A DNA stretch of 10,735 bases from CAYTSW01 sp964440605 (GCA_964440605.1 CAYTSW010000093.1:1-10735); one strand, 5' to 3'. Shown: positions 1-6,975, counted from the stretch's first letter. Notes: generated by a model from the letters alone, not told the origin. Translations and numbers: made by a program.

Positions 1-276
1 GACACCCAGGAACTCATCGCCGAACTCAAGGCCGACGGCTCAGCGAGCATGCTCGGCCTCGACCGCTGGGAAGCGCCCAACCCCGCCGACCCGCCCATCG
101 TCTACGTGCCCAAGCGCGAGCGCCGCGGCGGCGCGGCCGACATCCTCTTCTATGAACACCCGCAGAACCACGACGGCGCGGGCGGGCACGTCGCCTACGC
201 CGCGGGCGGCGTGAAGTGGCTCGACGAAGCAGAGTTCCAGGAGGCGATCGCGGGATTGCCGCAGCCGACGTGGTGA
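1..276 (+). CDS. C-terminal end of a protein with a prepilin-like tail (5' end outside window)
   Basis: The reading frame is open from base 1 and ends at TGA 274-276, giving the last 91 residues of a protein that starts upstream of the window. The first in-window ATG (49) sits mid-frame with no promoter or Shine-Dalgarno, so it is not taken as the start. The tail has an aromatic/His stretch (YEHPQNHDGAGGH) followed by YAAGGVKWLDEAEF. This resembles the end of planctomycete secreted prepilin-like proteins, whose usual ending is FADGHVKWL, except that the D and H of that motif are A and G here. The family link rests on memory of that motif only. No signal peptide or membrane segment can be judged because the N-terminus is missing. 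A different hypothetical protein is possible. Confidence 0.6.
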   Translation, partial: DTQELIAELKADGSASMLGLDRWEAPNPADPPIVYVPKRERRGGAADILFYEHPQNHDGAGGHVAYAAGGVKWLDEAEFQEAIAGLPQPTW

Positions 277-309
277 ACGCGGTGGGCTGAACGGTTGGAT
301 GGTCCGCGG

Positions 310-315
310 TACGAT
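310..315 (+). promoter_or_regulatory. Candidate -10 box of the asparaginase gene
   Basis: TACGAT fits the TAnnnT consensus and ends 7 nt before ATG 323, so transcription would start at or next to the start codon. No Shine-Dalgarno precedes the ATG. The -35 is poor (CTGAAC at 287-292, 17-bp spacer, three matches to TTGACA). The in-frame ATG at 299 lies upstream of this box, which argues against it as the true start. Confidence 0.45.
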
Positions 316-322
316 CGCGCGC

Positions 323-1336
323 ATGTCAACGCCCGCGATCGTCGTCCTCGCCGTCGTCTTCCTCTCCGTCTTCATGACCGCATGCGCCTCCTCGCCCGAC
401 GCCGAGCATTCCCAGGCCGGCAAACGCTGGGCCATCGCGATCCACGGCGGGGCCGGGTTCATCCCGCGCGACATTTCCGATGACGAGCGGGCGGCGTACG
501 AACACTCGCTGCGGGCGGCGCTCAAGCTCGGCGTCGACCGGCTCGAAGCCGGCGAGCCGGCGCTCACGGTGGTTGAAGCCGTGGTCCGGCAACTCGAGGA
601 CGACCCGCTCTACAACGCCGGTCGCGGCGGCGTCTTCGCCGAGGACGGCCTCGTGCGACACGATGCGTCCATCATGGACGGGCGCGACCGCTCGTGCGGA
701 GCCGTCACCGGCACGACGACCGTCAAGCACCCCATCACGCTCGCCCGGCACGTGATGACCGACACGCGGCACGTCTTCCTCTCGTGCGCGGGAGCCGAAG
801 CATTCGCCGACGTCGCGGGCGTCGAGCGCGTCGACAACGCGTACTTCCACACCAACGACCGCCGCGAAGACCTGCGTCGTGCGCTCGAGCGCCGCGCTCG
901 ACGCACAGAGGAAGCTCAGCGCGAGGGCGGGTCGACCGTCGGGTGCGTCGCGCTGGATGAGAACGGCGATCTCGCCGCCGCGACCTCCACGGGCGGGCTC
1001 ACCGCCAAGCGCTGGGGCCGCATCGGCGACTCGCCCGTCATTGGTGCCGGCACCTGGGCCGACAACGCCACCTGCGCGCTCAGCAGCACTGGCGCCGGCG
1101 AGCAATACATCCGTAACGCCATCGCCCACGAGATCCACGCGCTCATGCTCCACCGGGGGTGGTCGCTTGAACGCGCGGCGAACCACGCGATCTTTGAGAT
1201 CTTGAAAGAAGGCGACGGCGGCGTCATCGGCGTCTCGCGCACCGGCGAACTCGCGATGCCCTTCAACACCGGCAGCATGACGCGCGGTGCCGCCGACTCG
1301 AGTGGGCGCTTCGACGTCGGCATCTGGCAGGACTGA
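323..1336 (+). CDS. Isoaspartyl peptidase / L-asparaginase family Ntn-hydrolase, predicted lipoprotein
   Basis: The enzyme hydrolyses L-asparagine and/or isoaspartyl dipeptides. It belongs to the family made as a precursor that cleaves itself before a Thr nucleophile. Visible family blocks are AIHGGAG near the N-terminus, NAGRGGVF, the DASIMDG block, GSTVG with the likely nucleophile Thr205, and STGAGEQYIR. Length (337 aa) is normal for the family plus a signal peptide. Residues 5-20 are hydrophobic and end in FMTAC, a lipobox-like site with Cys21 as the lipidated residue, so the enzyme is probably membrane-anchored outside the cytoplasm. ATG 323 is chosen because a -10 box lies 7 nt upstream. 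With this start the signal peptide lacks a basic n-region; starting at ATG 299 would add two Arg. The gene converges on speA, 27 bp away. Substrate preference cannot be read from the sequence. Confidence 0.88.
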   Translation: MSTPAIVVLAVVFLSVFMTACASSPDAEHSQAGKRWAIAIHGGAGFIPRDISDDERAAYEHSLRAALKLGVDRLEAGEPALTVVEAVVRQLEDDPLYNAGRGGVFAEDGLVRHDASIMDGRDRSCGAVTGTTTVKHPITLARHVMTDTRHVFLSCAGAEAFADVAGVERVDNAYFHTNDRREDLRRALERRARRTEEAQREGGSTVGCVALDENGDLAAATSTGGLTAKRWGRIGDSPVIGAGTWADNATCALSSTGAGEQYIRNAIAHEIHALMLHRGWSLERAANHAIFEILKEGDGGVIGVSRTGELAMPFNTGSMTRGAADSSGRFDVGIWQD

Positions 1337-1383
1337 GCGCCGCCGGACCGCGGACGATGTCGTTCAGGACTCCACGCGGCGCT
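1336..1383. terminator. Inverted repeat across the asparaginase/speA convergent junction
   Basis: AGCGCCGC (1336-1343) pairs perfectly with GCGGCGCT (1376-1383) across a 32-nt loop. The pair spans the 27-bp gap and the speA stop. It could act as a bidirectional transcription stop, but it has no T-tract and the loop is long, so a chance match in GC-rich DNA is quite possible. Confidence 0.25.
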
Positions 1384-3370
1384 GCGTCGCCGGCGGATCG
1401 TGGCGGAGATAGGTGTAAGCGTTCATGCCCACGCGGAAGTGGTTGCGTACCGCAGCGGCTTCTTCGGGGGTGAGCGCTCCGTCGTCAGCCGCCCGCTCGG
1501 CGTCACGCTCCATCGCCTCGCACAGCCGCTCGGGATCCATCTGGACATACTGGAGCACCTCGCGCACCGTGTCGCCCTCGACGAACGTATCGACACGCGT
1601 GCGCCCCTTCTCGTCCAGACGGACGCTCACGGCGTGGTTGTCGCCGAAGAGGTTGTGCAGGTCGCCCAGGATCTCCTGATACGCACCGACCAGAAAGGCG
1701 CCGAGGATGTAGCGCTCGCCCGGGCGGACCGCGTGGACCGGCAGCGACTTGCGGATGCCGTCGCCGCACACGTAGCGGTTGACTTTGCCGTCGGAGTCGC
1801 AGGTGATGTCGTGGAGCACGGCGAGCCGGTCGGGCTCCTCGTCGAGGCGCTGGATCGGCACGATCGGGAAGACCTGGTCGATGGCCCACGCGTCGGGCAT
1901 GGACTGGAAGACGCTCATGTTGCAGATGTAGAGGTCCGAGAGCTGGTCGGCGAGGGCGGCGAACTCCTCGTTCTCGTCCTCAACGCCCGCGGCATACCGC
2001 AACAGGCTCCGGCCGATGGACCAGAACAGACGTTCGGCGGCGGCGCGCTGCGGGAGCGTGACGTACCCGTGTCCGAAGAGGACGAGCATCTCGTCGCGGG
2101 CGGCCGCCGCGTCGTGCAGGATGCTCAGGGCGTTCTGGTTGGGGGTGCCGACGCGCGACCGCGCGTCGAGCAGGTCGAGGATGGGCTGGGGCAGTTCGCC
2201 GTTGTCGTCCTTCTCGATCTCGCTTTGCTGCACATCGCCCCGCCAGTCGGGCGAGGTGGTCTCGGCGACGTCGAAGAGCAGCGCGCTGGAGTAGGCGAGC
2301 ATCGCGCGGCCCGACTCGGTCACGATGTTGGGGTGCTTCACGCCCGCCTCGTCGCAGGACGAGCGGATGCGGTACACCACGTCGAGCGCATATTCGCTCA
2401 GCGTGTAGTTCATCGACGATTCGGCGTTGGAGCGTGTGCCGTCGTAATCGACCGCGAGCCCTCCGCCGATGTCGAGCGTCTCCATGCCGGCGCCGAGGCG
2501 GACGAGCTCGCAATAGATGTGCGTGAGCTCGGAGAGCGCGTTCTTCATGTGCCGGATGTCGCAGATCTGGCTCCCGAGGTGGCAGTGCAGCAGCTTGAGG
2601 CAGTCGGCCATGTCGCGCTCGGCGAGGACCTCCACGGCGTCGAGCAGGTCCGAGATGTTCAGCCCGAACTTGCTCTTGGTGCCAACGGACGAGGCCCACT
2701 TGCCGATGCCGGGTGACGAGAGCTTCACTCGCACGCCGATGGTCGGACGGACGTTGTGCCGCTCGGCCTGGTCGATGATGTGTTCGAGTTCGGTGAGTTT
2801 CTCGACGACGGGGATGATGCGCCGGCCCAGCTTGGAAGCGAGGATGATCAGCTCGACGAAGTCCGCGTCCTTGAAGCCGTTGCAGATGATGGGCATCTCG
2901 GGGTGGTCCGCCGTCACGCCGAGCACGGCCATCAGCTCGGGCTTGGAGCCGGCTTCGAGACCGAAGCCCTGCCGGGCCGCGGCGTCGCGCACCACCTCCA
3001 CGATGTGCCGCTGCTGGTTGACCTTAATCGGGTAGACGCACGCGAACCCGCCCGTGTAGTCCTCGGCCTTGATCGCCGCGTCGAAAGCGGCGCGCAGCTC
3101 CTCGGCGCGCCGGTGAAGCAGCGCCGGGAAGCGCACGAGCACCGGCATGTCCACACCGCGACGCTCGAGCAGCTTGGCGACCTCGTGCAGGTCGATCGAC
3201 CGGCCCGGGTCGGCATCCGGATAGACGAGCATCGTGCCGCGTTCGCTCACGCCGAAGTACCCGTTGGACCACGCCTCGACCCCGTAAAGATCCGACGCGT
3301 CCTCGACGCTCCACTCCTGCTGCTCCGTGATGGCTTCGGCGTGCTGCTGGTCGGTCATGCCCGTCGTCAT
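1364..3370 (-). CDS. speA: Biosynthetic arginine decarboxylase
   Basis: This cytoplasmic PLP enzyme decarboxylates arginine to agmatine, the first step of the agmatine route to putrescine and spermidine. It is 668 aa, close to E. coli SpeA (about 658). The barrel domain has the PLP-lysine motif YPIKVNQQRH (Lys116), GLEAGSKPEL, HCHLGSQ (about 262-268), the glycine loop LDIGGGLAVDYDG (about 299-311) and TESGRA. The beta domain carries CDSDG with the expected active-site Cys524, followed by GDGIRKSLPVH and GAYQEILGDLHNLFGD. A helical C-terminus completes the fold. ATG 3370 is chosen because GAGGAGG sits 9 nt upstream; in-frame starts at 3394 and 3358 fit this site less well. No speB, aguA or spermidine synthase gene is in the window, so the later steps must be encoded elsewhere. 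Confidence 0.96.
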   Translation of the reverse strand: MTTGMTDQQHAEAITEQQEWSVEDASDLYGVEAWSNGYFGVSERGTMLVYPDADPGRSIDLHEVAKLLERRGVDMPVLVRFPALLHRRAEELRAAFDAAIKAEDYTGGFACVYPIKVNQQRHIVEVVRDAAARQGFGLEAGSKPELMAVLGVTADHPEMPIICNGFKDADFVELIILASKLGRRIIPVVEKLTELEHIIDQAERHNVRPTIGVRVKLSSPGIGKWASSVGTKSKFGLNISDLLDAVEVLAERDMADCLKLLHCHLGSQICDIRHMKNALSELTHIYCELVRLGAGMETLDIGGGLAVDYDGTRSNAESSMNYTLSEYALDVVYRIRSSCDEAGVKHPNIVTESGRAMLAYSSALLFDVAETTSPDWRGDVQQSEIEKDDNGELPQPILDLLDARSRVGTPNQNALSILHDAAAARDEMLVLFGHGYVTLPQRAAAERLFWSIGRSLLRYAAGVEDENEEFAALADQLSDLYICNMSVFQSMPDAWAIDQVFPIVPIQRLDEEPDRLAVLHDITCDSDGKVNRYVCGDGIRKSLPVHAVRPGERYILGAFLVGAYQEILGDLHNLFGDNHAVSVRLDEKGRTRVDTFVEGDTVREVLQYVQMDPERLCEAMERDAERAADDGALTPEEAAAVRNHFRVGMNAYTYLRHDPPATQRRVES

Positions 3371-3379
3371 GCGGTGAGG

Positions 3380-3386
3380 CCTCCTC
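3380..3386 (-). promoter_or_regulatory. Strong Shine-Dalgarno of speA
   Basis: On the minus strand GAGGAGG lies 9 nt before ATG 3370. It is one of the best ribosome binding sites in the window and decides the speA start over the in-frame upstream codon at 3394. Confidence 0.7.
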
Positions 3387-3393
3387 GAGGCCA

Positions 3394-3399
3394 AGCGTA
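3394..3399 (-). promoter_or_regulatory. Candidate -10 box of speA
   Basis: TACGCT on the minus strand fits TAnnnT. Transcription starting about 7 nt downstream would give a short leader of roughly 17 nt that just includes the Shine-Dalgarno. I see no convincing -35. Confidence 0.35.
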
Positions 3400-3409
3400 T
3401 GCGCGATCA

Positions 3410-3430
3410 CCCGCTGACTTGCGCAGCGGG
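3410..3430 (-). terminator. Stem-loop just after the DNA glycosylase gene
   Basis: CCCGCTG (3410-3416) and CAGCGGG (3424-3430) form a perfect 7-bp stem with a 7-nt loop, two bases beyond the glycosylase stop and upstream of the speA promoter. The position suits a terminator separating the four-gene cluster from speA. There is no T-run, so intrinsic termination is uncertain. Confidence 0.35.
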
Positions 3431-3432
3431 CC

Positions 3433-4392
3433 TCACCTGCCCACCCGCCCCTCGGCATTGAGCTTCGCCGCGGTGAACGCGTCCGCCGTCGTCTTTGGGT
3501 CCCACGTCCACGCCGGGCCCTTGCGGCGTTCGTAGTCGGCCCACAGCTCGAACCAGTAGCTGCGGAAGCGGTGCTCGCCGAACCGCTCGTAGTGGGCCTC
3601 GAGGCGACGGGTCAGTTCCGGCGTCTCGCCCTCCCAGCCCAGCACCGTCCGAGCGTGGCGGATGGACTCCGTGTCGATCGGAAGCCGCCCGTACCGCCCG
3701 AGCAGTTGCATGATGTTCGCCGCCGCGTAGGGGCCGATCCCCGGCAGCACGAGCAGCGCCGCGCGGACCTCGTCATCAGTCGCCGAAGGGTCGCCGAGCG
3801 TGCGCACGCGCTCGTCGGTCCCGGCGGCGAAGAGCCGCGCCAGCTCGATGATGCGCCTGTCGCGGTACCCCACCCCGCAGCGGGCGCGGAGCGTCGCCGC
3901 CCGGCGCCGTCCGAGCTGCCGCGGCCGGGGGAACGTCGGCTCGACGACCTCGCACAGCCGCCGGTTCATCCGGATCGTGCTGGGCCACGACACATTGCAG
4001 CTCGTCACCGTCTTGATGACGTCCTCGAAGAGCGTCGGGCTGCGGAAGAGCCGCCCGCGGCCCGACTCTCGCCAACGCCGGTCCCGTCGATGGAACGCGC
4101 GCACGCCCTCATCGTCGAGATTCAACATGCGCCGGATCATGCCGCGCGCCTGTCGCTGTTCGACCCGGTCGAGCCGTCGATCCGTGCGCACGCGCACCGC
4201 GTCACCCGAACTCCCACCAGGTTGTGCAATCACGCACACCACCGCCCCGCGCTCCACGTGCAGCGGGCGGGTGAGCATCTGGCTGCAAGGGTCCCAGCGA
4301 TTCGGCGCGAGCAGGAAATAGCCGTAGGAGCAGACGTCGCGCGGCAGGAGGTAGTCGCTCGGCGGGGTGATGCGCAGGTTCGACCCGCTCAC
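3433..4392 (-). CDS. HhH-GPD superfamily DNA glycosylase (AlkA/OGG1-like architecture)
   Basis: Predicted base-excision repair glycosylase of 319 aa. The N-terminal part (about 1-110) has SYGYFLLAPNRWDP, then RPL, and later MLNLDDEGVRAFHRR, matching the layout of the AlkA/OGG N-domain. The HhH-GPD domain (about 115-290) contains the helix-hairpin-helix LPGIGPYAA (216-224) and LPIDTES with the catalytic Asp240. The position that is the Schiff-base Lys in OGG1 is Tyr here, so I infer a monofunctional glycosylase without lyase activity. No C-terminal Fe-S cysteine cluster is seen. From memory, the APNRWDP block and the YWFELWADYE end occur in an uncharacterised glycosylase group shared by bacteria and plants. 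The GTG start at 4392 overlaps the TGA of the amidotransferase gene (GTGA), which implies coupled translation. The open frame continues to 4725, but that part is only a shadow of the upstream gene. The damaged base recognised is unknown. Confidence 0.82.
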   Translation of the reverse strand: MSGSNLRITPPSDYLLPRDVCSYGYFLLAPNRWDPCSQMLTRPLHVERGAVVCVIAQPGGSSGDAVRVRTDRRLDRVEQRQARGMIRRMLNLDDEGVRAFHRRDRRWRESGRGRLFRSPTLFEDVIKTVTSCNVSWPSTIRMNRRLCEVVEPTFPRPRQLGRRRAATLRARCGVGYRDRRIIELARLFAAGTDERVRTLGDPSATDDEVRAALLVLPGIGPYAAANIMQLLGRYGRLPIDTESIRHARTVLGWEGETPELTRRLEAHYERFGEHRFRSYWFELWADYERRKGPAWTWDPKTTADAFTAAKLNAEGRVGR

Positions 4393-5111
4393 AGGCGCAT
4401 GGCGTTGGCGATGCGCGGGATCATGTACGTCACGATGTTCAGGCACAGCCGATCCGCGATCCGCGCGAAACGGACGTAGTGATCGTTCAACTGCGTCTGC
4501 CACTCGTCGCTGGTCAGGCCCATGCGGTGCAGTGACGTCGCGGCGTCGCTCGTCAAACGCTCGATCAACGCTCGGTCGGCCTCGAAGTGATACTGAAAGC
4601 CATACGTGCGCATGCCGACGCGATAAATCTGGATGCCGCAGCGATCGCTCGACGCGAGCGTCTGGGCGCCGGGCGGGAGTTCCTTCACCTCGTACGTGTG
4701 CTTCTGGAACATGGGCGACGTCCACGGAATGCCGCGCAGGATGATGTCGGTCTGCCCCGCCGGGGCGATGTTCACGTCGACAAAGCCGATCTCGAGCTCA
4801 TCCGCCGGCCCCGCCTTCCCCCCGAGCGCCTCGGCCAGCAGTTGATGGCCCAGGCACACCCCGAGTACGGGCAGCGACGCCTCGTGCGCCATCTTCAGGA
4901 ACGCCAGCTCCTGCTTGATCCACGCGTGCCCCTCGTCCACCTGCTGCGGCCCGCCCATCGAAACGACGGCGTCCACATCGTCGAGATCGGTCGGCAGCGC
5001 CTCGCCCCGATCCGGCCGAAGGATGCGGCTGCGCAGGCCGTGGTCGCGGAGCGTCTGCCCGATGCGCCCGGGCGGGCATGTGTCGTGGTGCTGAAGGATG
5101 ATGATCGCCAT
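4389..5111 (-). CDS. Stand-alone class I glutamine amidotransferase-like protein
   Basis: A 240-aa lone GATase1 domain of the GMP-synthase-like (COG0518 type) group, with no synthetase domain attached. The N-terminus MAIIILQHHD starts the first beta strand. SMGGP (51-55) is the oxyanion strand, GVCLGHQ carries the nucleophile Cys86, and GFQYHFEAD gives His175 and Glu177 to complete the triad. The usual QFHPE is QYHFE here. Such proteins hydrolyse glutamine or gamma-glutamyl bonds; the acceptor here is unknown. ATG 5111 is favoured over the upstream extension because it begins the conserved strand and has a -10 hexamer 8 nt upstream. The C-terminal helices (about 185-240) extend past the core domain. 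The stop overlaps the glycosylase GTG. The upstream neighbour ends 35 bp away, so the gene may be read both from the cluster and from its own promoter. Confidence 0.85.
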   Translation of the reverse strand: MAIIILQHHDTCPPGRIGQTLRDHGLRSRILRPDRGEALPTDLDDVDAVVSMGGPQQVDEGHAWIKQELAFLKMAHEASLPVLGVCLGHQLLAEALGGKAGPADELEIGFVDVNIAPAGQTDIILRGIPWTSPMFQKHTYEVKELPPGAQTLASSDRCGIQIYRVGMRTYGFQYHFEADRALIERLTSDAATSLHRMGLTSDEWQTQLNDHYVRFARIADRLCLNIVTYMIPRIANAMRL

Positions 5112-5119
5112 GGGGCGAG

Positions 5120-5150
5120 AGGATAGCAGGCGTCGGGGCGGCGTCGTCAG
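5120..5150 (-). promoter_or_regulatory. Candidate internal promoter of the amidotransferase-glycosylase pair
   Basis: On the minus strand, -35 CTGACG (5150-5145, four matches to TTGACA) is followed after 19 bp by -10 TATCCT (5125-5120), which ends 8 nt before ATG 5111. No Shine-Dalgarno is present, so the transcript would be leaderless or nearly so. The -35 overlaps the stop region of the upstream membrane gene. Confidence 0.45.
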
Positions 5151-6319
5151 AGCCCCAGCCCGGCCCGCAGCGCCGTCGCCGCCCACTTCAAATCACGCGT
5201 GCCGTATCCCGTCAGCGTCCGCACCCAAGGCCCGCGCTTCGGCACGATCTGCAACTGCTTGATCGCCCCCTGCTCCGTGCTCTGTCCGCTGTGCCCGACG
5301 CGGACGTCGCGGACCCGCCCCGCCGGGATCGCCCGCTGCTTCACGCCACCGAGCCCCTGCCGGGTGAGCATGACATGCCCGTCGGCCAGGTCGATGATCA
5401 CGCGTCGGCGGGCGGTATCGAGGGCGTGGACCAGCATGCCGAGGGCGATGGCCCCGATGAGGATGAACGCCATGACGATGCCGAAGTTTTGGACGAAGTT
5501 GAACGCCGCGGTCATCTGACCCCCGAAGATGAAGGCGACGAAGGCGATCACGACGCACCCGATCACGCCGATGGCCAGAGAGCTCTTGGCGTGCGCGGTC
5601 GTGAAACCCGTCGGCGGCGCGAGGAGGGTCAGCCGCCCGTCCTCACGTTCGAGCAGGAGCGAGCACCCCTCGGGCGGATCGGGGACGACCGCATCGTCGA
5701 CGCTGGCGATCAGCGCGTTCGTTTCATCGGACGCGGGCTTGAGCGCTTTGGCCAGCTTGAGTTCGCCGCCGGTCGCCTCGGCGAGGCGTTCCCCGAGCGT
5801 CATGAGCGGCTCGGGAGCGTCCGACTCGGCCAGGACGATGTCGTCGCCCTTGCCTCCGCCGAGCAGGAGTTCCAACTCGTACGGAGCCGCGTCGATCTTC
5901 GCTTCGCCCCGCGACCCGCCGGACGCGGCTTCGCGGGCTCTGAAGCCCGTGACCTCGCCCGGCTTGAACCAATACGTGAAACCAAGCGGCCCGAGGTGGT
6001 ACCGAATGCCGAAGCGCTCCCGTGAGGCGAACAGCGTCTTACCGCCGACGAAGAGCCAGAGAGCGATCGCGATGAGTATTACCCCGGTGAAGATGCCGAC
6101 CGAGGCATAGAGCCAGCGACCGTTCCCGATCGCCCAGCCGGTGATGAAGACGATCATCGTCGCGCCGAACCAACCGACTCCGGCGGGGACGAGCAGCCCC
6201 GACCGGTACGGCGGCACGGCCACACGCACGCCGTCGCGCCAGGGGCGCACCGGGATCTCACGCGGCTCCTCTCTCCGGGCGTGGAGCTTCTGGTTCGTTG
6301 CACGCGGGGGCTCGCCCAT
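5147..6319 (-). CDS. Four-TM membrane protein with two TM-hairpin + beta-rich modules
   Basis: A 390-aa protein of unknown function. Hydrophobic helices lie at about 42-64, 72-93, 246-267 and 275-299, forming two hairpins. Each hairpin is followed by a soluble, strand-rich stretch: about 97-240 (starting RERFGIRYHLG) and about 303-390 (starting RRRVIIDLADGHV). The second stretch ends in a helix (DLKWAATALRAGLGL), as PH-like domains do. I read this as an internal duplication of [2 TM + PH-like domain]; it is inferred from pattern, not from alignment. The first soluble part has a Gly/acid-rich insert (GLLGGGKGDD-like region near 152-160). ATG 6319 is chosen because GAGGTGA lies 5 nt upstream. 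A GTG at 6328, overlapping the methyltransferase stop, is the alternative and adds three residues. Likely cytoplasmic membrane. Confidence 0.8.
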   Translation of the reverse strand: MGEPPRATNQKLHARREEPREIPVRPWRDGVRVAVPPYRSGLLVPAGVGWFGATMIVFITGWAIGNGRWLYASVGIFTGVILIAIALWLFVGGKTLFASRERFGIRYHLGPLGFTYWFKPGEVTGFRAREAASGGSRGEAKIDAAPYELELLLGGGKGDDIVLAESDAPEPLMTLGERLAEATGGELKLAKALKPASDETNALIASVDDAVVPDPPEGCSLLLEREDGRLTLLAPPTGFTTAHAKSSLAIGVIGCVVIAFVAFIFGGQMTAAFNFVQNFGIVMAFILIGAIALGMLVHALDTARRRVIIDLADGHVMLTRQGLGGVKQRAIPAGRVRDVRVGHSGQSTEQGAIKQLQIVPKRGPWVRTLTGYGTRDLKWAATALRAGLGL

Positions 6320-6324
6320 GGCAG

Positions 6325-6331
6325 TCACCTC
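6325..6331 (-). promoter_or_regulatory. Shine-Dalgarno of the membrane protein, containing the methyltransferase stop
   Basis: GAGGTGA on the minus strand is a near-ideal ribosome binding site 5 nt before ATG 6319. Its last three bases are the TGA stop of the methyltransferase, so termination and re-initiation are tightly linked. It decides the ATG start over the overlapping GTG at 6328. Confidence 0.6.
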
Positions 6332-6963
6332 GGTTTGAGGATCGCGATGGTGGCGTCGTGGCCCTTAAAGTAGTCTTGGCGGAACTTGACGCTGGGTGAC
6401 AGCCGCAACGCCCAATCGAGCATCGCGACCGGGTCGAAGCGGATCGCTGGCGTAGGGTCGGGCGGGTTGCGGACGTGATTGCAGGCCGAAAGGAAGTTGA
6501 AGGCCACGCCTTCTTCGACGACGTCCCAGGCGCGCTCGATCACCACCGTCGCCAACTCGGGCGGGAAGGTGTTGAGCGAGCCCGAGAAGTACACGAGGTC
6601 GATCGGCCGCTGGATCTCCCGCGCGACGCCTTCGAAGACGCGGTCGTCGGACGCGAAGTCGGCGAGGATGAACCGCGCATCGGGCAGCCGGCGCGCTTGC
6701 GCTTCGTCGAGAAACTCCGGGATCGCCTCGAGCCCGACGTACAGCCCGTAGCTGGCGTCGCGCTTCTCGAGGTGAGCCGCCAGATCGCCCAGGCCACACC
6801 CGGCGTCGACGAGCACGCGCCCCGTTGGGTCGGCGAGCTCAGCCAGGACGTCGAAGCGGACGCGCTGCTTGTCGGGGTCGCGCCACAGCGTTGCCTCGAA
6901 CGTCGCGCCGAGCTTGTCGACCGCGTCGCGGTAAGGCCCGAGATACGTCTCATCGTCCGCCAT
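6325..6963 (-). CDS. Class I SAM-dependent methyltransferase
   Basis: A 212-aa protein with a Rossmann-type methyltransferase core. Motif I is VDAGCGLGD (52-60). Motif II ends in YVGLEAIPEF with the ribose-binding acid Glu79, and ILADF (99-103) follows the next strand. The motif IV-like strand is IDLVYFSGSLNTF (about 121-133), lacking the NPPY or DPPY signature of N6/N4 nucleic-acid base methyltransferases. A C-terminal segment about 160-212 probably shapes the substrate pocket. The substrate cannot be named. ATG 6963 is supported by a -10 hexamer 6 nt upstream. The gene leads the minus-strand cluster, is divergent from ispD, and its stop overlaps the start signals of the membrane protein. 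Confidence 0.85.
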   Translation of the reverse strand: MADDETYLGPYRDAVDKLGATFEATLWRDPDKQRVRFDVLAELADPTGRVLVDAGCGLGDLAAHLEKRDASYGLYVGLEAIPEFLDEAQARRLPDARFILADFASDDRVFEGVAREIQRPIDLVYFSGSLNTFPPELATVVIERAWDVVEEGVAFNFLSACNHVRNPPDPTPAIRFDPVAMLDWALRLSPSVKFRQDYFKGHDATIAILKPR

Positions 6964-6969
6964 GAACAG

Positions 6970-6975
6970 ATGCTA
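6970..6975 (-). promoter_or_regulatory. Candidate -10 box of the methyltransferase gene (leaderless)
   Basis: TAGCAT on the minus strand ends 6 nt before ATG 6963, placing the expected transcription start at the start codon. No Shine-Dalgarno and no clear -35 at normal spacing. It would drive the four-gene cluster. Confidence 0.45.

Noticed and set aside
326..1186. 286-aa open frame on the minus strand
   Set aside because: Antisense to the asparaginase gene, with no family motif and low-complexity GC-driven composition.
1400..2716. 438-aa open frame on the plus strand
   Set aside because: It lies wholly antisense to speA, whose motifs are complete. Its Val/Ala/Arg/Asp/His-rich composition is typical of a mirror frame in high-GC DNA.
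4393..4725. N-terminal extension of the DNA glycosylase frame
   Set aside because: It overlaps the conserved GATase gene in another frame; family similarity starts just after GTG 4392.
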